Of a stretch of 64,000 nt of DNA, positions 53,890 to 62,976 are shown in pieces. Position numbers and translations under genes: made by a program. The stretch spans positions 1-64,000 of the forward strand of contig CAZICM010000033.1 in NCBI GenBank assembly GCA_964537685.1. The letters are read 5' to 3'. Every line of letters starts with the position of its first letter. The first letter of the stretch is position 1. Source of the stretch: CAZICM01 sp964537685. Lineage in GTDB: Bacteria; Myxococcota_A; Polyangia; Polyangiales; Polyangiaceae. The notes beneath the pieces were generated by a model. It made no database searches, was not told where the DNA came from, and saw only the letters and a program-made list of their open reading frames with translations.

Positions 53890-54975
53890 ATGGCTGAAGA
53901 TTCGCGTAAGTTGTTTGTTGCCGGTTTGCCTGATTCCATTACCGAAGACGTTCTTCGGCAGCTCTTCGAAGCGACGGGGGGCACCGTCGTCGAGGTTAGT
54001 CTTCCGAAAGATCGAGCGACGGGGAGACCACGCGGCTTTGGGTTCGTAACCCTGGCCACAAGCGAGGAAGCACACGCAGCCCGCCAAGAGCTCGATGGCT
54101 CAATTCAAGGCGGCAAGTCCATTTCCGTACGACCTTTCCAAAACGAGCCTCCACGGAGGGACGGCCGCGGAATGGGCGGTGGGATGGACCGCGGAGGCGG
54201 GATGGACCGCGGCGGCGGGATGGACCGCGGCGGCGGGATGGACCGCGGCGGGATGGACCGCGGAGGCGGAGGTCCTGGGATGGACCGCGGAGGCGGCGGA
54301 GGCGCTGGGATGGACCGCGGAGGCGGCGGGATGGACCGCGGCGCGGCAGCGGCGGCCATGAGCGGACCTCAAGGCGCTCCCGATCGCACGATGTACGTCG
54401 GCAATTTGCCTTATGACGCCAGCGTTGAAGAAGTGGAGAGCTTAATCAACTCAACAGGCGCGGGACCTGTCGTGCGCGTACATTTGCCGATGGATCCGGA
54501 TGGCCGCAAACGAGGCTTTGGCTTTGTGACGATGGCCAGCGCGGAAGCGGCGCGGCTTGCGATTGAAGCGCTTCGCGGCATGGATGTGCGGGGCCGCAGG
54601 CTGGTGGTGAATCTGGCTCATCCCAAGGGCGAAAAGCCTGCCCGAGAAGAACGCGGCTACGGCGGCGGAGGGGGCGGCTATTCGGATAGCTACCGCGGAG
54701 GCGAAGCCTACCGCAGCGAAGGCCATCGTCCCGAAGGCGGCGGCGCATACCGCGACAGCGGAGGAGGGGGCGCATACCGGGGAGGAGGAAGCGGCGGAGG
54801 CGGAGAGCGAAGCGACAACTACCGGCCCTACTCGCCCGCACCTCCCCCTGCGCCGAGGCGCACATTTGACGAGCGCAGGCGGCGCGGCGGGGGCGACGGC
54901 GAAGGACCGCCTGGAGGCGGAGGCCGCCGCAACCGCAATTGGGAGCGCGATCGGGACGACGACTGGGACGAATAA
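53890..54975 (+). CDS. Double-RRM RNA-binding protein with Gly/Arg-rich disordered regions
   Basis: 361 residues. RRM1 (about 7-84) has RNP2 LFVAGL and RNP1 RGFGFVTL; RRM2 (about 166-245) has RNP2 MYVGNL and RNP1 RGFGFVTM. Between them lies a linker of about 65 residues built from MDRGGG repeats. The C-terminal 110 residues are Gly/Arg/Tyr-rich (GGGGGYSDSYRGG, then RRRRGGGDGEGP) and end acidic. Bacterial RRM proteins mostly have a single RRM and a short tail; this layout recalls eukaryotic hnRNPs. It probably binds mRNA and may form condensates. Confidence 0.92.
   Translation: MAEDSRKLFVAGLPDSITEDVLRQLFEATGGTVVEVSLPKDRATGRPRGFGFVTLATSEEAHAARQELDGSIQGGKSISVRPFQNEPPRRDGRGMGGGMDRGGGMDRGGGMDRGGGMDRGGMDRGGGGPGMDRGGGGGAGMDRGGGGMDRGAAAAAMSGPQGAPDRTMYVGNLPYDASVEEVESLINSTGAGPVVRVHLPMDPDGRKRGFGFVTMASAEAARLAIEALRGMDVRGRRLVVNLAHPKGEKPAREERGYGGGGGGYSDSYRGGEAYRSEGHRPEGGGAYRDSGGGGAYRGGGSGGGGERSDNYRPYSPAPPPAPRRTFDERRRRGGGDGEGPPGGGGRRNRNWERDRDDDWDE
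54180..54345 (+). repeat. Coding tandem repeat (GGGMDRG units)
   Basis: At least seven copies of a 15-27 bp unit containing GGGATGGACCGCGG encode the MDRGG linker between the two RRMs. Units differ in the number of GGC/GGA codons, as expected for slippage-prone repeats. Confidence 0.9.
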
Positions 54976-55008
54976 GACCAATAACGGCTGACGGATCGAG
55001 TTAATCGA

Positions 55009-55036
55009 TTGACAAGCCGTTCAATTTCCGTAAGTT
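55009..55036 (+). promoter_or_regulatory. Promoter candidate for rpmG
   Basis: TTGACA (55009-55014), a 16-bp spacer and TAAGTT (55031-55036) lie about 70 bp upstream of the rpmG ATG. The -35 box is consensus. Confidence 0.55.
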
Positions 55037-55104
55037 GTCGGCCCCCTCGCGAGACATTCGCGTTTTAGCGTAGTTCATTTCAGCGTTGGTTACTGGAGAG
55101 TTGT

Positions 55105-55266
55105 ATGCGCGACACCATCAAGCTCACATGCGCAAATTGCAGCCGGGCGAACTATCACACGACGAAGAACAAGCGCACGATGACGGAGAAATTTGTCATC
55201 AAGAAGTTCTGTCCGGCGTGCCGCAAGCATTTCGAGCACAAGGAAGGCAAAATCTCAAAGGGCTAG
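55105..55266 (+). CDS. rpmG: 50S ribosomal protein L33
   Basis: 53 residues (MRDTIKLTCANCSRANYHTT...). The two zinc-ribbon pairs CANC and CPAC are present, so this is the zinc-binding C+ form. The ATG is preceded by GGAGAG. Too short to stand out in a simple open-frame scan, but the match to L33 is complete (KNKRTMTEKFVIKKFCPAC). A promoter candidate lies upstream. Confidence 0.95.
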   Translation: MRDTIKLTCANCSRANYHTTKNKRTMTEKFVIKKFCPACRKHFEHKEGKISKG

Positions 55267-55342
55267 GGCTCTCGCTGAGATTTGCCTGTCAAGGGATTTG
55301 ATTTTTAAATTCCCCACGAATCCCGCGAAAAATCCTGTTCTA

Positions 55343-55420
55343 AGAGCGTGTCTCAAGAGCGTGTCTCAAGAGAGCGGTAGAGGGTTTTGTTAACGACCCT
55401 GTACGGCAAAGACGCGCTCT
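55343..55420. repeat. Inverted-repeat element C1
   Basis: AGAGCGTGTCT (55343-55353) pairs with 55410-55420. The 13-mer AGAGCGTGTCTCA is duplicated in tandem (55343-55368). The inner arms (gcggtagagggt and accctgtacggc) form an imperfect hairpin around tttgttaacg. Confidence 0.8.
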
Positions 55421-55445
55421 AGAACCTATTCAGGCCCTTCAGCCG

Positions 55446-55572
55446 TAGAACCTATCTCAAAAAGCGTTACGAGCACCCCAGGGCTAGGGCGGAGGACGCA
55501 GGAATACTCCGTATTCTGAGGACGACAACCGACGCCCTGGGGCGCGCAGTAGATTTTTGAGATTAGGTTCTA
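55446..55572. repeat. Palindromic intergenic element C2, architecture shared with elements A and B
   Basis: A 127-bp element. Terminal inverted repeats are TAGAACCTATCTCAAAAA (55446-55463) and 55554-55572, identical but for one inserted base. Inner GC-rich arms carry CCCCAGGGC and GCCCTGGGG. The centre is the palindrome GAATAC-TCC-GTATTC (55502-55516). GCGTTrCGAG and CTAGGG stand at the same relative positions as in elements A and B. Confidence 0.88.
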
Positions 55573-55658
55573 GATTTGTTCCTCCCTTAATGGGCGTGCT
55601 ACGACGCGCGCTCCGTGACAAGTGTGGCTGACCCTAGCGAGAAGATTGAGGCGGCGCG

Positions 55659-56693
55659 ATGATCTTCGACTGGCTTTACGGCCTGTTTTCGAACGATCTC
55701 GCGATCGATCTCGGCACGGCAACCACCTTGATTTATGTCAAGGGCAAGGGAATCGTCTCATGCGAACCCTCGGTGGTTGCGGTTCAAAGAGACTCGCGGG
55801 GCGGCAAAAAAGTGCTCGCCGTTGGCCGGGAAGCCAAAGAAATGCTTGGCCGCACCCCGGGCAATATCCAGGCGGTGCGGCCCTTGCGCGACGGCGTTAT
55901 CGCCGACTTTGAAATCACCGAGGCCATGCTGCGCTACTTCATCGCGAGAGCGCACAACAGGCGCACGCTGGTTAAACCGCGCATCATTATCTGCGTCCCC
56001 TTTGGAATCACCGAAGTCGAAAAGCGCGCCGTCAAAGAAAGCGCCGAGGGCGCGGGCGCGCGCGAAGTTCATCTCATCGAGGAACCTATGGCCGCCGCCA
56101 TTGGAGCCGGCCTGCCCATCACCGAACCCTCTGGAAACATGATTGTCGACATCGGCGGAGGCACAACAGAAGTCGCCGTCATTTCGCTCGCCGGCATCGT
56201 GTATTCGCAGAGCGTGCGCGTCGGCGGCGACAAAATGGATGAGTCGATCATGGCCTACATGAAGCGCAAGTACAACATGGCCATCGGCGAACAGACCGCG
56301 GAGCGCATTAAAATCACCATTGGAAATGCCTATCCGCTGGAGCAGCAGCTCACGATGGAAGTCAAAGGGCGCGATTTGGTCGCGGGTATTCCCAAAACAG
56401 TCGTTGTTAACTCGGATGAGATCCGCGAATCGCTGGCGGAGCCGATGAACGCGATTGTGGACGCGGTGCTCATCGCGCTCGAGCGCACACCGCCCGAACT
56501 TGCGGCCGACATTGTCGACAAAGGCATCGTGCTCACGGGCGGAGGCTCGCTTCTCAAAAACCTCGACGTACTTCTGCGCGAAGAAACCGGCCTTCCTGTG
56601 ATGGTTTGCGACGACCCAATCAGCGCCGTCGTGCTTGGAAGCGGCAAAGCGCTCGATCATCTCGAACTGCTCAAAGAAGTCACAATCAATTAG
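55659..56693 (+). CDS. mreB: Rod-shape actin homologue MreB
   Basis: 344 residues. Forms membrane-bound filaments that direct lateral cell-wall growth. Actin-type ATP-binding motifs are visible: IDLGTATTLIYVKGKG (phosphate 1), MIVDIGGGTTEVAVISL (phosphate 2) and GIVLTGGGSLLKNLD (adenosine). First gene of the mreBCD-pbp2-rodA operon. Confidence 0.97.
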   Translation: MIFDWLYGLFSNDLAIDLGTATTLIYVKGKGIVSCEPSVVAVQRDSRGGKKVLAVGREAKEMLGRTPGNIQAVRPLRDGVIADFEITEAMLRYFIARAHNRRTLVKPRIIICVPFGITEVEKRAVKESAEGAGAREVHLIEEPMAAAIGAGLPITEPSGNMIVDIGGGTTEVAVISLAGIVYSQSVRVGGDKMDESIMAYMKRKYNMAIGEQTAERIKITIGNAYPLEQQLTMEVKGRDLVAGIPKTVVVNSDEIRESLAEPMNAIVDAVLIALERTPPELAADIVDKGIVLTGGGSLLKNLDVLLREETGLPVMVCDDPISAVVLGSGKALDHLELLKEVTIN

Positions 56694-56852
56694 TCAACAA
56701 AAAAAAACGCATTTTCCCCGCTTCCAGGTCGTTTTTTATGCGGACATCCGGCCTCGCTTGTGGAAATGCTTCAAAGGGTATTTGGCCAAATGGCAGCTCC
56801 TTGGTGATGCTCGGCCGCTCACCCGAAAAAGCCGGTTTTTTGAGGAGGCCCG

Positions 56853-57722
56853 TTGAATCTAAAACGCTACCGCGACTTGGTGATTGTGGTGCTCGCGCTC
56901 GCGGTGCCGTTTTGGTTTTTGCGGGCCAGCATGCGCGATCCAAAACAGGCTTCAGGCCCCGATAAAGTGATTCTGCGTATCGCGACGCCGCTTCAGTACG
57001 CGGCCGCGACCTTGGCGCGGGGACTTTCGAATCTGTGGGGCGACTATGTTTATTTGGTCGACGTAAAAGAAGACAACGCCCGGCTTTCCTCTCAAAACGC
57101 CCGCCTGCGCGAGCGCGAACGAAAGCTCGAGGCCCTCGAGGAAGAAAATCGAAGGCTGCGCCGGCTCTTGGACCTAAAAAGCACCGTGGCCACCGAGGTC
57201 ATCAGCGCTCAAGTCATCGGAAAAAATACCAACGAATTCTTCCGCGTCGCCCGTATCACGCTCGACAAGGAAGCCCGCAATATCGGGCCCAATATGCCGG
57301 TTATTTCTGCGGACGGCGTCGTGGGAACCACCCTGAAAACCGCCGGTGATACCGTGGATGTGCGGCTGATTGTCGATGCCGGAAGCGGTGTGGATGTGGT
57401 GGTGCAGCGCACGGGCGCCCGCGGATTCGTCAGGGGCACCGGCGACGAAAGCAAATACTCATGCAGCGTCGAATATGTGCAGCGCACCGATGAAGTCGAA
57501 GTCGGCGATCTGCTGGTGACGAGCGGCGTGGGAAGGCGCTTTCCCAAAGGCATTCCCGTGGGCACCGTCACTCAAGTCGTCAAACGCGATTTCGGCATTT
57601 ATCAGCAGGTTATCGCAACACCTGCCGTCGACTTCTCCAGGCTCGAGGAAGTGCTGGTCGTCACCGCGCCGCCCACGGATGACAGCCAGGCCTCCCGCGA
57701 GCCCCCAGCTCAAAGAAGGTAG
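56853..57722 (+). CDS. mreC: Rod-shape determining protein MreC
   Basis: 289 residues, TTG start preceded by GAGGAGG. One N-terminal transmembrane helix (LVIVVLALAVPFWFL), then a coiled coil (about residues 65-105, NARLRERERKLEALEEENRR), then the periplasmic beta domain (TVDVRLIVDAGSGVDVVVQR, RFPKGIPVGTVTQVV). Couples MreB to the wall synthases. It follows mreB after a 159-bp gap. Confidence 0.94.
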   Translation: MNLKRYRDLVIVVLALAVPFWFLRASMRDPKQASGPDKVILRIATPLQYAAATLARGLSNLWGDYVYLVDVKEDNARLSSQNARLRERERKLEALEEENRRLRRLLDLKSTVATEVISAQVIGKNTNEFFRVARITLDKEARNIGPNMPVISADGVVGTTLKTAGDTVDVRLIVDAGSGVDVVVQRTGARGFVRGTGDESKYSCSVEYVQRTDEVEVGDLLVTSGVGRRFPKGIPVGTVTQVVKRDFGIYQQVIATPAVDFSRLEEVLVVTAPPTDDSQASREPPAQRR

Positions 57723-57729
57723 CGCCCTC

Positions 57730-58257
57730 ATGCGAAATACCGCCTTTCTGCTGATCGGAATCGGCCTCTTGATTCTGCAGTCAAACCTGTACCGGCTCAT
57801 CGGCGGATTCCACATCGCGGGAATCACGCCGAGCCTGATGCTGCCCTTGATTGTGTTTATGGGCGTTCACGAATACTCCATCGCCCGGGGAGCCGCGCTT
57901 TCCTTCATTCTCGGCTATCTGCTCGATTCCTTCGCAGGCGCTCCCGTTGGCCTCTTTACCTTCATCACGGTCGCTACCTTCGTCGTTTCCCGCGCCGCAG
58001 GCGTCCGCCTCGCCGCTCAAACCCTGCTCACCAAAGTGGCGCTGGCCTTCGTTTTCGGCCTCGTTGAAGGCGTTCTCGTCGTCGTTCTCACCGCCATCTT
58101 TGGAGGAGATGCCGCGCGCCCCAGAGCCCTGGCCCTGCTCGTCGCCCCTCATGCAATCGCCACTGCCCTGTGCGCACCGCTTATTTTCCGCATCGCCGAA
58201 CGCGTGCACCAGGCCACCATCAACATCCCCAGGCCGGGTGAAGGAGCTGCCCGATGA
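57730..58257 (+). CDS. mreD: Rod-shape determining protein MreD
   Basis: 175 residues from ATG 57730. Several hydrophobic segments, starting LLIGIGLLILQSNLYRL and including PSLMLPLIVFMGVHEYSI and FILGYLLDSFAGAPVGLFTF, fit the MreD membrane protein. Starts 7 bp after mreC and overlaps the pbp2 gene by 4 bp. Confidence 0.9.
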   Translation: MRNTAFLLIGIGLLILQSNLYRLIGGFHIAGITPSLMLPLIVFMGVHEYSIARGAALSFILGYLLDSFAGAPVGLFTFITVATFVVSRAAGVRLAAQTLLTKVALAFVFGLVEGVLVVVLTAIFGGDAARPRALALLVAPHAIATALCAPLIFRIAERVHQATINIPRPGEGAAR

Positions 58258-60197
58258 GCCTCGTTGTCCAGCGCTCAGACACCAGCGAATTCCGCAAGCG
58301 CTTTCAGTGGATTGGGCTTGGCATGTTCCTGCTTTTGCTCGGCTTGGTCGTGCGCTTGTTTCAGCTTCAAGTACTCGAGGCCGACGACAACAAAGCCATT
58401 GCCCGCGAGAATATTGTCCGCCGCGTCACCTTGGCCACCACGCGGGGCATCGTCCGCGATCGCAATGGCGAAGTGCTCGCCGCGAGCCGCCCTTCGTACA
58501 ACGTGTATGTCGTGCCCGCGCGCCTCGACATGAGTACGACATGGCCCAAATTGGTCGATTATCTCGGCGTCGGCGTGGATGAACGGGCTCGCCTCGAGAC
58601 TTTGCTAACCGCCATCCGGGCCAGCGACGGCCCCCGCAAAAACCAGCAGATTCTGCTGAAAGAAGACATCTCGCGCGATTCGGTCGCGATGCTGGCGACC
58701 CACGAAGCCGACCTGCCCGCCGTGGATGTGGTGCCTGTACCGGTGCGCTATTACCCCTTCGAGGAAATCGGCGCGCATGTGCTCGGCTACATGGCGGAAG
58801 TCGATGCCGAAAAGCTCGCAAAACTCAGGAGCGCGGGCTATGTCGAGGGCGATCGCATCGGCGTCACGGGCGTCGAGCGCGCATGGGAAAGCTATCTGCG
58901 CGGCACCCGCGGCTGGGAAAAGGTGCTCGTCGACGCCAAAGGCCGCAGAAGACCGGGCGGCGAAGGCATTATCGAGGAGCCCCGGAGGGTCGACCCCATC
59001 CCCGGCCGCGATCTGCGCCTAACGCTCGATGCTCAATTGCAAAAGGCCATCGATAAAGCCATGCGGGGCGAACTCGCGGGCGGCGTGGCGGCGGTCGATG
59101 TGCGCACGGGAAGAATTCTGGGGCTGTATTCAAAACCCGGCTACGACCCCAATGCCCTATCGGGCGGCTCGGGAAAACAGGTCATCCGCGATGCCTTCCG
59201 AAGGCTGTACTCCGATCCGCTCAAACCTTCCCTCGATAAAACCATTTCAGGCGCCTACCCGCCGGGCTCCACCTTCAAGCCTTTCACGGCCCTCGCCGCC
59301 CTCGAGCGCGGACTTCTCGATCCCCGGACAACGTCTCAATGCCGCGGCTTTCTCACCTTCGGAAAAAGGATGTTCCGCTGCACCCACGTCCACGGCGCCG
59401 TCAGCTTGCACGCGGCCTTGGCCGAATCGTGCAACGTCTATTTTTGGCGCCTCGCGGCCGAATACGGCGTTGGTATGGATCTCATCGCCGAGATGGGGCA
59501 GCGCTTTGGTTTAGGCGCGCGCACGGGCTTGGGCGTCAATGCGGAGGCCAGCGGCCGAATGCCAACGCGCGCGTGGATGACCATCCGGAACAAGGGCCAG
59601 TTTAGGCTGGGTTACGGCCTTAACGCGGCGATTGGGCAAGGCGCCACGACAGTTACCGTGCTTCAGCTTGCGCTGGCCTATGCGGCCCTTGCCAACGGAG
59701 GAACGCTGTATCAGCCGCAGTTGGTGAGAGCCGTGGAAACCAGTGCTGGAACGGTGGTCCAAGAATTCACGCCCAGGGTGCGCCGCCAAGTCGACATACG
59801 CCCAGAAAACCTAGCCTTGGTGCAGAAAGCGCTGGTTGCAGGCGTTAACGAAGCGGGCGGCACGGCCTATCGGGCACGCCTCGAAGGCGTCGATTTAGCC
59901 GGCAAAACAGGCACCGCCCAAGTCTCTCACCGCCTCACCCGCGGCATCGAAGCCGAGCGCGTTTGGTACTTCAACCGCGAGCACGCCTGGTTTTCGGGCT
60001 ACACCCCCATCCGCTCGCCCGAAGTCGCCATTGTTGTGCTGATTGAACACGGCGGCGCGGGCGGAAAACACGCGGCCCCCGTCGCCTTCGAAGCCATGCG
60101 CGCCTACCAGGAACTCTCGCGCGAACGGCCTTCTGGACCGAGAGCGGGCGTTCAAAACCCCGGGCGGGCACCTAAAGCATCGGGAGGAGCACCATGA
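58254..60197 (+). CDS. mrdA: Penicillin-binding protein 2 (elongasome transpeptidase)
   Basis: 647 residues. Class B PBP. N-terminal transmembrane helix (GLGMFLLLLGLVVRLFQL), dimerisation/pedestal domain (RGIVRDRNGEVLAASRPSYN), then the transpeptidase with SxxK in GAYPPGSTFKPFTAL, SxN in ESCNVYFW and KTG in LAGKTGTAQ. Works with RodA in lateral wall synthesis. Overlaps rodA by 4 bp. The tail is Pro/Gly-rich. Confidence 0.96.
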   Translation: MSLVVQRSDTSEFRKRFQWIGLGMFLLLLGLVVRLFQLQVLEADDNKAIARENIVRRVTLATTRGIVRDRNGEVLAASRPSYNVYVVPARLDMSTTWPKLVDYLGVGVDERARLETLLTAIRASDGPRKNQQILLKEDISRDSVAMLATHEADLPAVDVVPVPVRYYPFEEIGAHVLGYMAEVDAEKLAKLRSAGYVEGDRIGVTGVERAWESYLRGTRGWEKVLVDAKGRRRPGGEGIIEEPRRVDPIPGRDLRLTLDAQLQKAIDKAMRGELAGGVAAVDVRTGRILGLYSKPGYDPNALSGGSGKQVIRDAFRRLYSDPLKPSLDKTISGAYPPGSTFKPFTALAALERGLLDPRTTSQCRGFLTFGKRMFRCTHVHGAVSLHAALAESCNVYFWRLAAEYGVGMDLIAEMGQRFGLGARTGLGVNAEASGRMPTRAWMTIRNKGQFRLGYGLNAAIGQGATTVTVLQLALAYAALANGGTLYQPQLVRAVETSAGTVVQEFTPRVRRQVDIRPENLALVQKALVAGVNEAGGTAYRARLEGVDLAGKTGTAQVSHRLTRGIEAERVWYFNREHAWFSGYTPIRSPEVAIVVLIEHGGAGGKHAAPVAFEAMRAYQELSRERPSGPRAGVQNPGRAPKASGGAP

Positions 60198-61333
60198 TTC
60201 TTGGCGAAGGCACTTCTCCCCGGACGCGCGATCATTTCGAATGGCCGATTTTTTTGTCGGCCGCGATGATCGCCGTACTCGGCGTTTTGAATTTATACAG
60301 CGCGACGAGCGTGTATTCGGGCGCCCGCGCCGAACTCTATATCAGCCAGGTGTATTGGCTGTTTGTCGGCGGAATCTTCGGTGGAATTCTTGTCGCCATC
60401 GACTACCGCCATTTTGAACGTTTTGGTTATATACTCTATACATTTGGCGTATTTTCGCTGTTATTGGTATTTGTGCTGGCCAAAGACGTGCGCGGCTCGG
60501 CCCGCTGGATTGAATTTGGCTCATTCAGTTTTCAGCCCAGCGAATTCATGAAGGTATTTTTGGTCATCGCACTGGCCAAATTCCTTCACGACGATCCGAG
60601 AAACGAAGGGCGCAATCTGCGCGACCTCGCCATTCCAGCCGGATTGACAGCCGTTCCTGCTTTATTGATTCTGCGTCAGCCCGATCTAGGCACGGCTTCC
60701 ATTTTGATGCTGGTGTTTCTCACCATTGCCCTATTGACCAAAGTGCGCTGGAAGAGCGTGCTCATTTTTGTGAGCACCTGCGCCGCCGTTCTGCCCATTA
60801 TCTGGACCTATGTATTGCTTCCCTATCAGCGCGACCGCATCACCACCTTTCTCAATCCCGAACAAGACTTGATGGGCCGCGGATGGCATGCCCATCATTC
60901 GCGCGTGGCCATCGGCAACGGCGGCCTCTTTGGTTCGGGTTTTATGAAAGGTTCCCAAAATCAATTCCTCTTCATTCCCGACCAACACACGGATTTTCCC
61001 TTTCCCGTCTTCGCGGAGGAATGGGGATTCGCGGGCACTTTCTTTTTGGTCTCGGTGTATGGATTGCTTGTTCTGTGGGGATTGCGCGTGGCTTCTCAAG
61101 CCCGGGATCGCTTTGGTGCCGTGCTCGGCGTGGGCTGCTCCGCCATTATCTTTTGGCACGCGCTGATCAATATGGGGATGACGTCCGGCGTTCTTCCTGT
61201 CGTCGGCGTGACGTTGCCGCTTTTTTCCTACGGTGGTTCAAGCGTAACGACCGTATTGATGGCTATTGCAATGATTATGAATGTGTCTATGCGGCGTTTT
61301 TCAGGATTGCCCGCGGCAGACAGGCTGGGATAG
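60194..61333 (+). CDS. rodA: SEDS peptidoglycan glycosyltransferase RodA
   Basis: 379 residues, about ten transmembrane segments. SEDS signatures: RGSARWIEFGSFSFQPSEFMK, a proline-rich loop region and FPVFAEEWGFAGTF; the last block is SGVLPVVGVTLPLFSYGGSS. Polymerises lipid II together with PBP2. Last gene of the cell-shape operon; ends 1 bp before a convergent lipoprotein gene. Confidence 0.96.
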   Translation: MILGEGTSPRTRDHFEWPIFLSAAMIAVLGVLNLYSATSVYSGARAELYISQVYWLFVGGIFGGILVAIDYRHFERFGYILYTFGVFSLLLVFVLAKDVRGSARWIEFGSFSFQPSEFMKVFLVIALAKFLHDDPRNEGRNLRDLAIPAGLTAVPALLILRQPDLGTASILMLVFLTIALLTKVRWKSVLIFVSTCAAVLPIIWTYVLLPYQRDRITTFLNPEQDLMGRGWHAHHSRVAIGNGGLFGSGFMKGSQNQFLFIPDQHTDFPFPVFAEEWGFAGTFFLVSVYGLLVLWGLRVASQARDRFGAVLGVGCSAIIFWHALINMGMTSGVLPVVGVTLPLFSYGGSSVTTVLMAIAMIMNVSMRRFSGLPAADRLG

Positions 61334-61334
61334 G

Positions 61335-62894
61335 TCAATTCGATCCGCTTGCTGATAAATTCTCAAATAAGAGCTGTTCGATCGCTGTTCCGCCGCTGCC
61401 CTGATTCTGAAAGGCATTCCCGCCTCCGCCATTGCCGCCCAAACCCGCCTCACCGAGCGTCACCACCCGCGAGCCTGTCGGAGCCGTTCCCTTGAAGGCG
61501 ATGGCCAGTGAATGGCCTCCGCTGCCGCCGCCTCCCGGACCCCCAGCCCCGCCCTCGCCTCCCAAACCTCCCTTGCAGCCTTTTTCCAAGGTGATCATCA
61601 TCGCATTTCCTCCCCCCAGCGAGCCATCCGCCCCAAGCCCTCCCGCTTGAGCATCGCCCCCATCCCCGCCCCGGCCGCCTTTGCCCGTCTTTAGCAATAC
61701 ATTGTCGAAAGTGACCGCGGCATCGATGCTTACCAGCGCAATGCTCGAACCTCCGGGCAAACCGCCCTTGCCGCCCTCTCCGCCGCATCCACCGGCTCCA
61801 CCCGCCCCTCCGCTCGCTCCCGCGCAGCCCGCCATGCCTTTTTGACCCGCTCCGCCTCCGCCTCCCTGGCCAGGCGTACCATAAGCGCCATCCCCGCCCG
61901 CACTTCCCATCCATCCTAACGAAATGGACAATCTTCCGATATCATTGGCGCCGGCCCCCGGCATTCCAGGCTGCCCATCCGCCCCATTTTGACCCGCGCC
62001 GCCCACGGCGCAGCCTAGTCCTGCCAGACCGCCCGCGCCTTTCATGTCCACAAGCGGCGAACCGGCTTGACCATTTTCGCCGGTGCTTTCCTGGCCATCG
62101 CCGCCCGCGCCGCCGATAGAGCTCACCGTATTGGGGCCCATTGCGCTTGGACATTGATTGGCATGAAGAAATCCGCCCTTGTTCTGGGTCGCATCGGCAC
62201 ATGCATCGATACCGATATTGGTGGCATCGGGAAGCGGGGTTTCGGGCGCCATGGCCGGGCCGCTCATCCCATGTTCCCCGTCGGCTGCATCCGCGGCCAC
62301 AAGCTCACTGTTTTTAATGCCGACAACCGAATTGGATTGCACAACCACCGCAATGGATGAACCACCTGCTGTATTGGCGGCGCCGGCTTGAATCACAAAG
62401 CTTTCAATATAATTTGGCGTCGTTCCCAAGACGCGGAGGGCAATGCTATCGGCGGGACCTTTGAGCACGGTGCGCTCACCGCCCTCAACCCATGTCCATG
62501 CCGCGCCCGTGCAATTATCAAAGCCGCCCACAAGGGAAATCCCCGCGGGCAATTCGATAGACTCTTCAAAAACACCTTTGCATGCAAATACGACGGGACG
62601 GCTTTCGGCCGCCGCTTTCGTCAGCGCTTTCGAAAGAGTGCGCAGCGGTTTTTCTTGAGTGCCCGCGCCATCCACATCATCGCCGGCCGGTGAAACAAAT
62701 ACACCGCAATTGTCTTTCAATTCGGTTGGATTTACCCACGGTGTATCGCCGCACATGCCATTTCCACCATTTGTATCGGGCAGATCCGCCGTAAAACGCA
62801 AGCCGGGGCAGCCTGCGCCAAACACGGCGAGCGCGCCGAGCAAGAGTGTGTGAACCATTCGATGGGATTCAAGACAAGCGAGGGAACGTTTCAT
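61335..62894 (-). CDS. Glycine-rich (PGRS-like) lipoprotein
   Basis: 519 residues from ATG 62894 (MKRSLACLESHRMVHTLLLG, with AAGGA upstream). The leader ends in the lipobox-like FGAGC. Residues about 45-200 resemble a DUF1565/right-handed beta-helix domain (CGVFVSPAGDDVDGAGTQEK, PLRTLSKALTKA, GGFDNCTG). The rest is Gly/Ala-rich with many GGAGG, GGEGG and GGGGSGG runs and four short Cys clusters, ending LLFENLSASGSN. Surface anchored; function unknown. A tandem paralogue follows upstream. Confidence 0.82.
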   Translation of the reverse strand: MKRSLACLESHRMVHTLLLGALAVFGAGCPGLRFTADLPDTNGGNGMCGDTPWVNPTELKDNCGVFVSPAGDDVDGAGTQEKPLRTLSKALTKAAAESRPVVFACKGVFEESIELPAGISLVGGFDNCTGAAWTWVEGGERTVLKGPADSIALRVLGTTPNYIESFVIQAGAANTAGGSSIAVVVQSNSVVGIKNSELVAADAADGEHGMSGPAMAPETPLPDATNIGIDACADATQNKGGFLHANQCPSAMGPNTVSSIGGAGGDGQESTGENGQAGSPLVDMKGAGGLAGLGCAVGGAGQNGADGQPGMPGAGANDIGRLSISLGWMGSAGGDGAYGTPGQGGGGGAGQKGMAGCAGASGGAGGAGGCGGEGGKGGLPGGSSIALVSIDAAVTFDNVLLKTGKGGRGGDGGDAQAGGLGADGSLGGGNAMMITLEKGCKGGLGGEGGAGGPGGGGSGGHSLAIAFKGTAPTGSRVVTLGEAGLGGNGGGGNAFQNQGSGGTAIEQLLFENLSASGSN

Positions 62895-62976
62895 CGGTTC
62901 GTTCCTTTTTTGAAGGAGTTGAAGGGCAGCGACCGGAAGCGCCGATACCGCCCATTGGGGATAGTGTGTAGGAGAT

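Larger units (their letters stand above)
55267..55658. other. Intergenic region with two palindromic elements
   Basis: About 390 bp between rpmG and mreB hold element C1 (55343-55420) and element C2 (55446-55572). The rest contains the mreB ribosome binding site (GAGG about 7 nt upstream of its ATG) and no gene. Confidence 0.85.

Noticed and set aside
53499..54059. 186-residue minus-strand open frame upstream of the RRM gene
   Set aside because: Overlaps the RRM1 coding region on the other strand and shows no recognisable motif.
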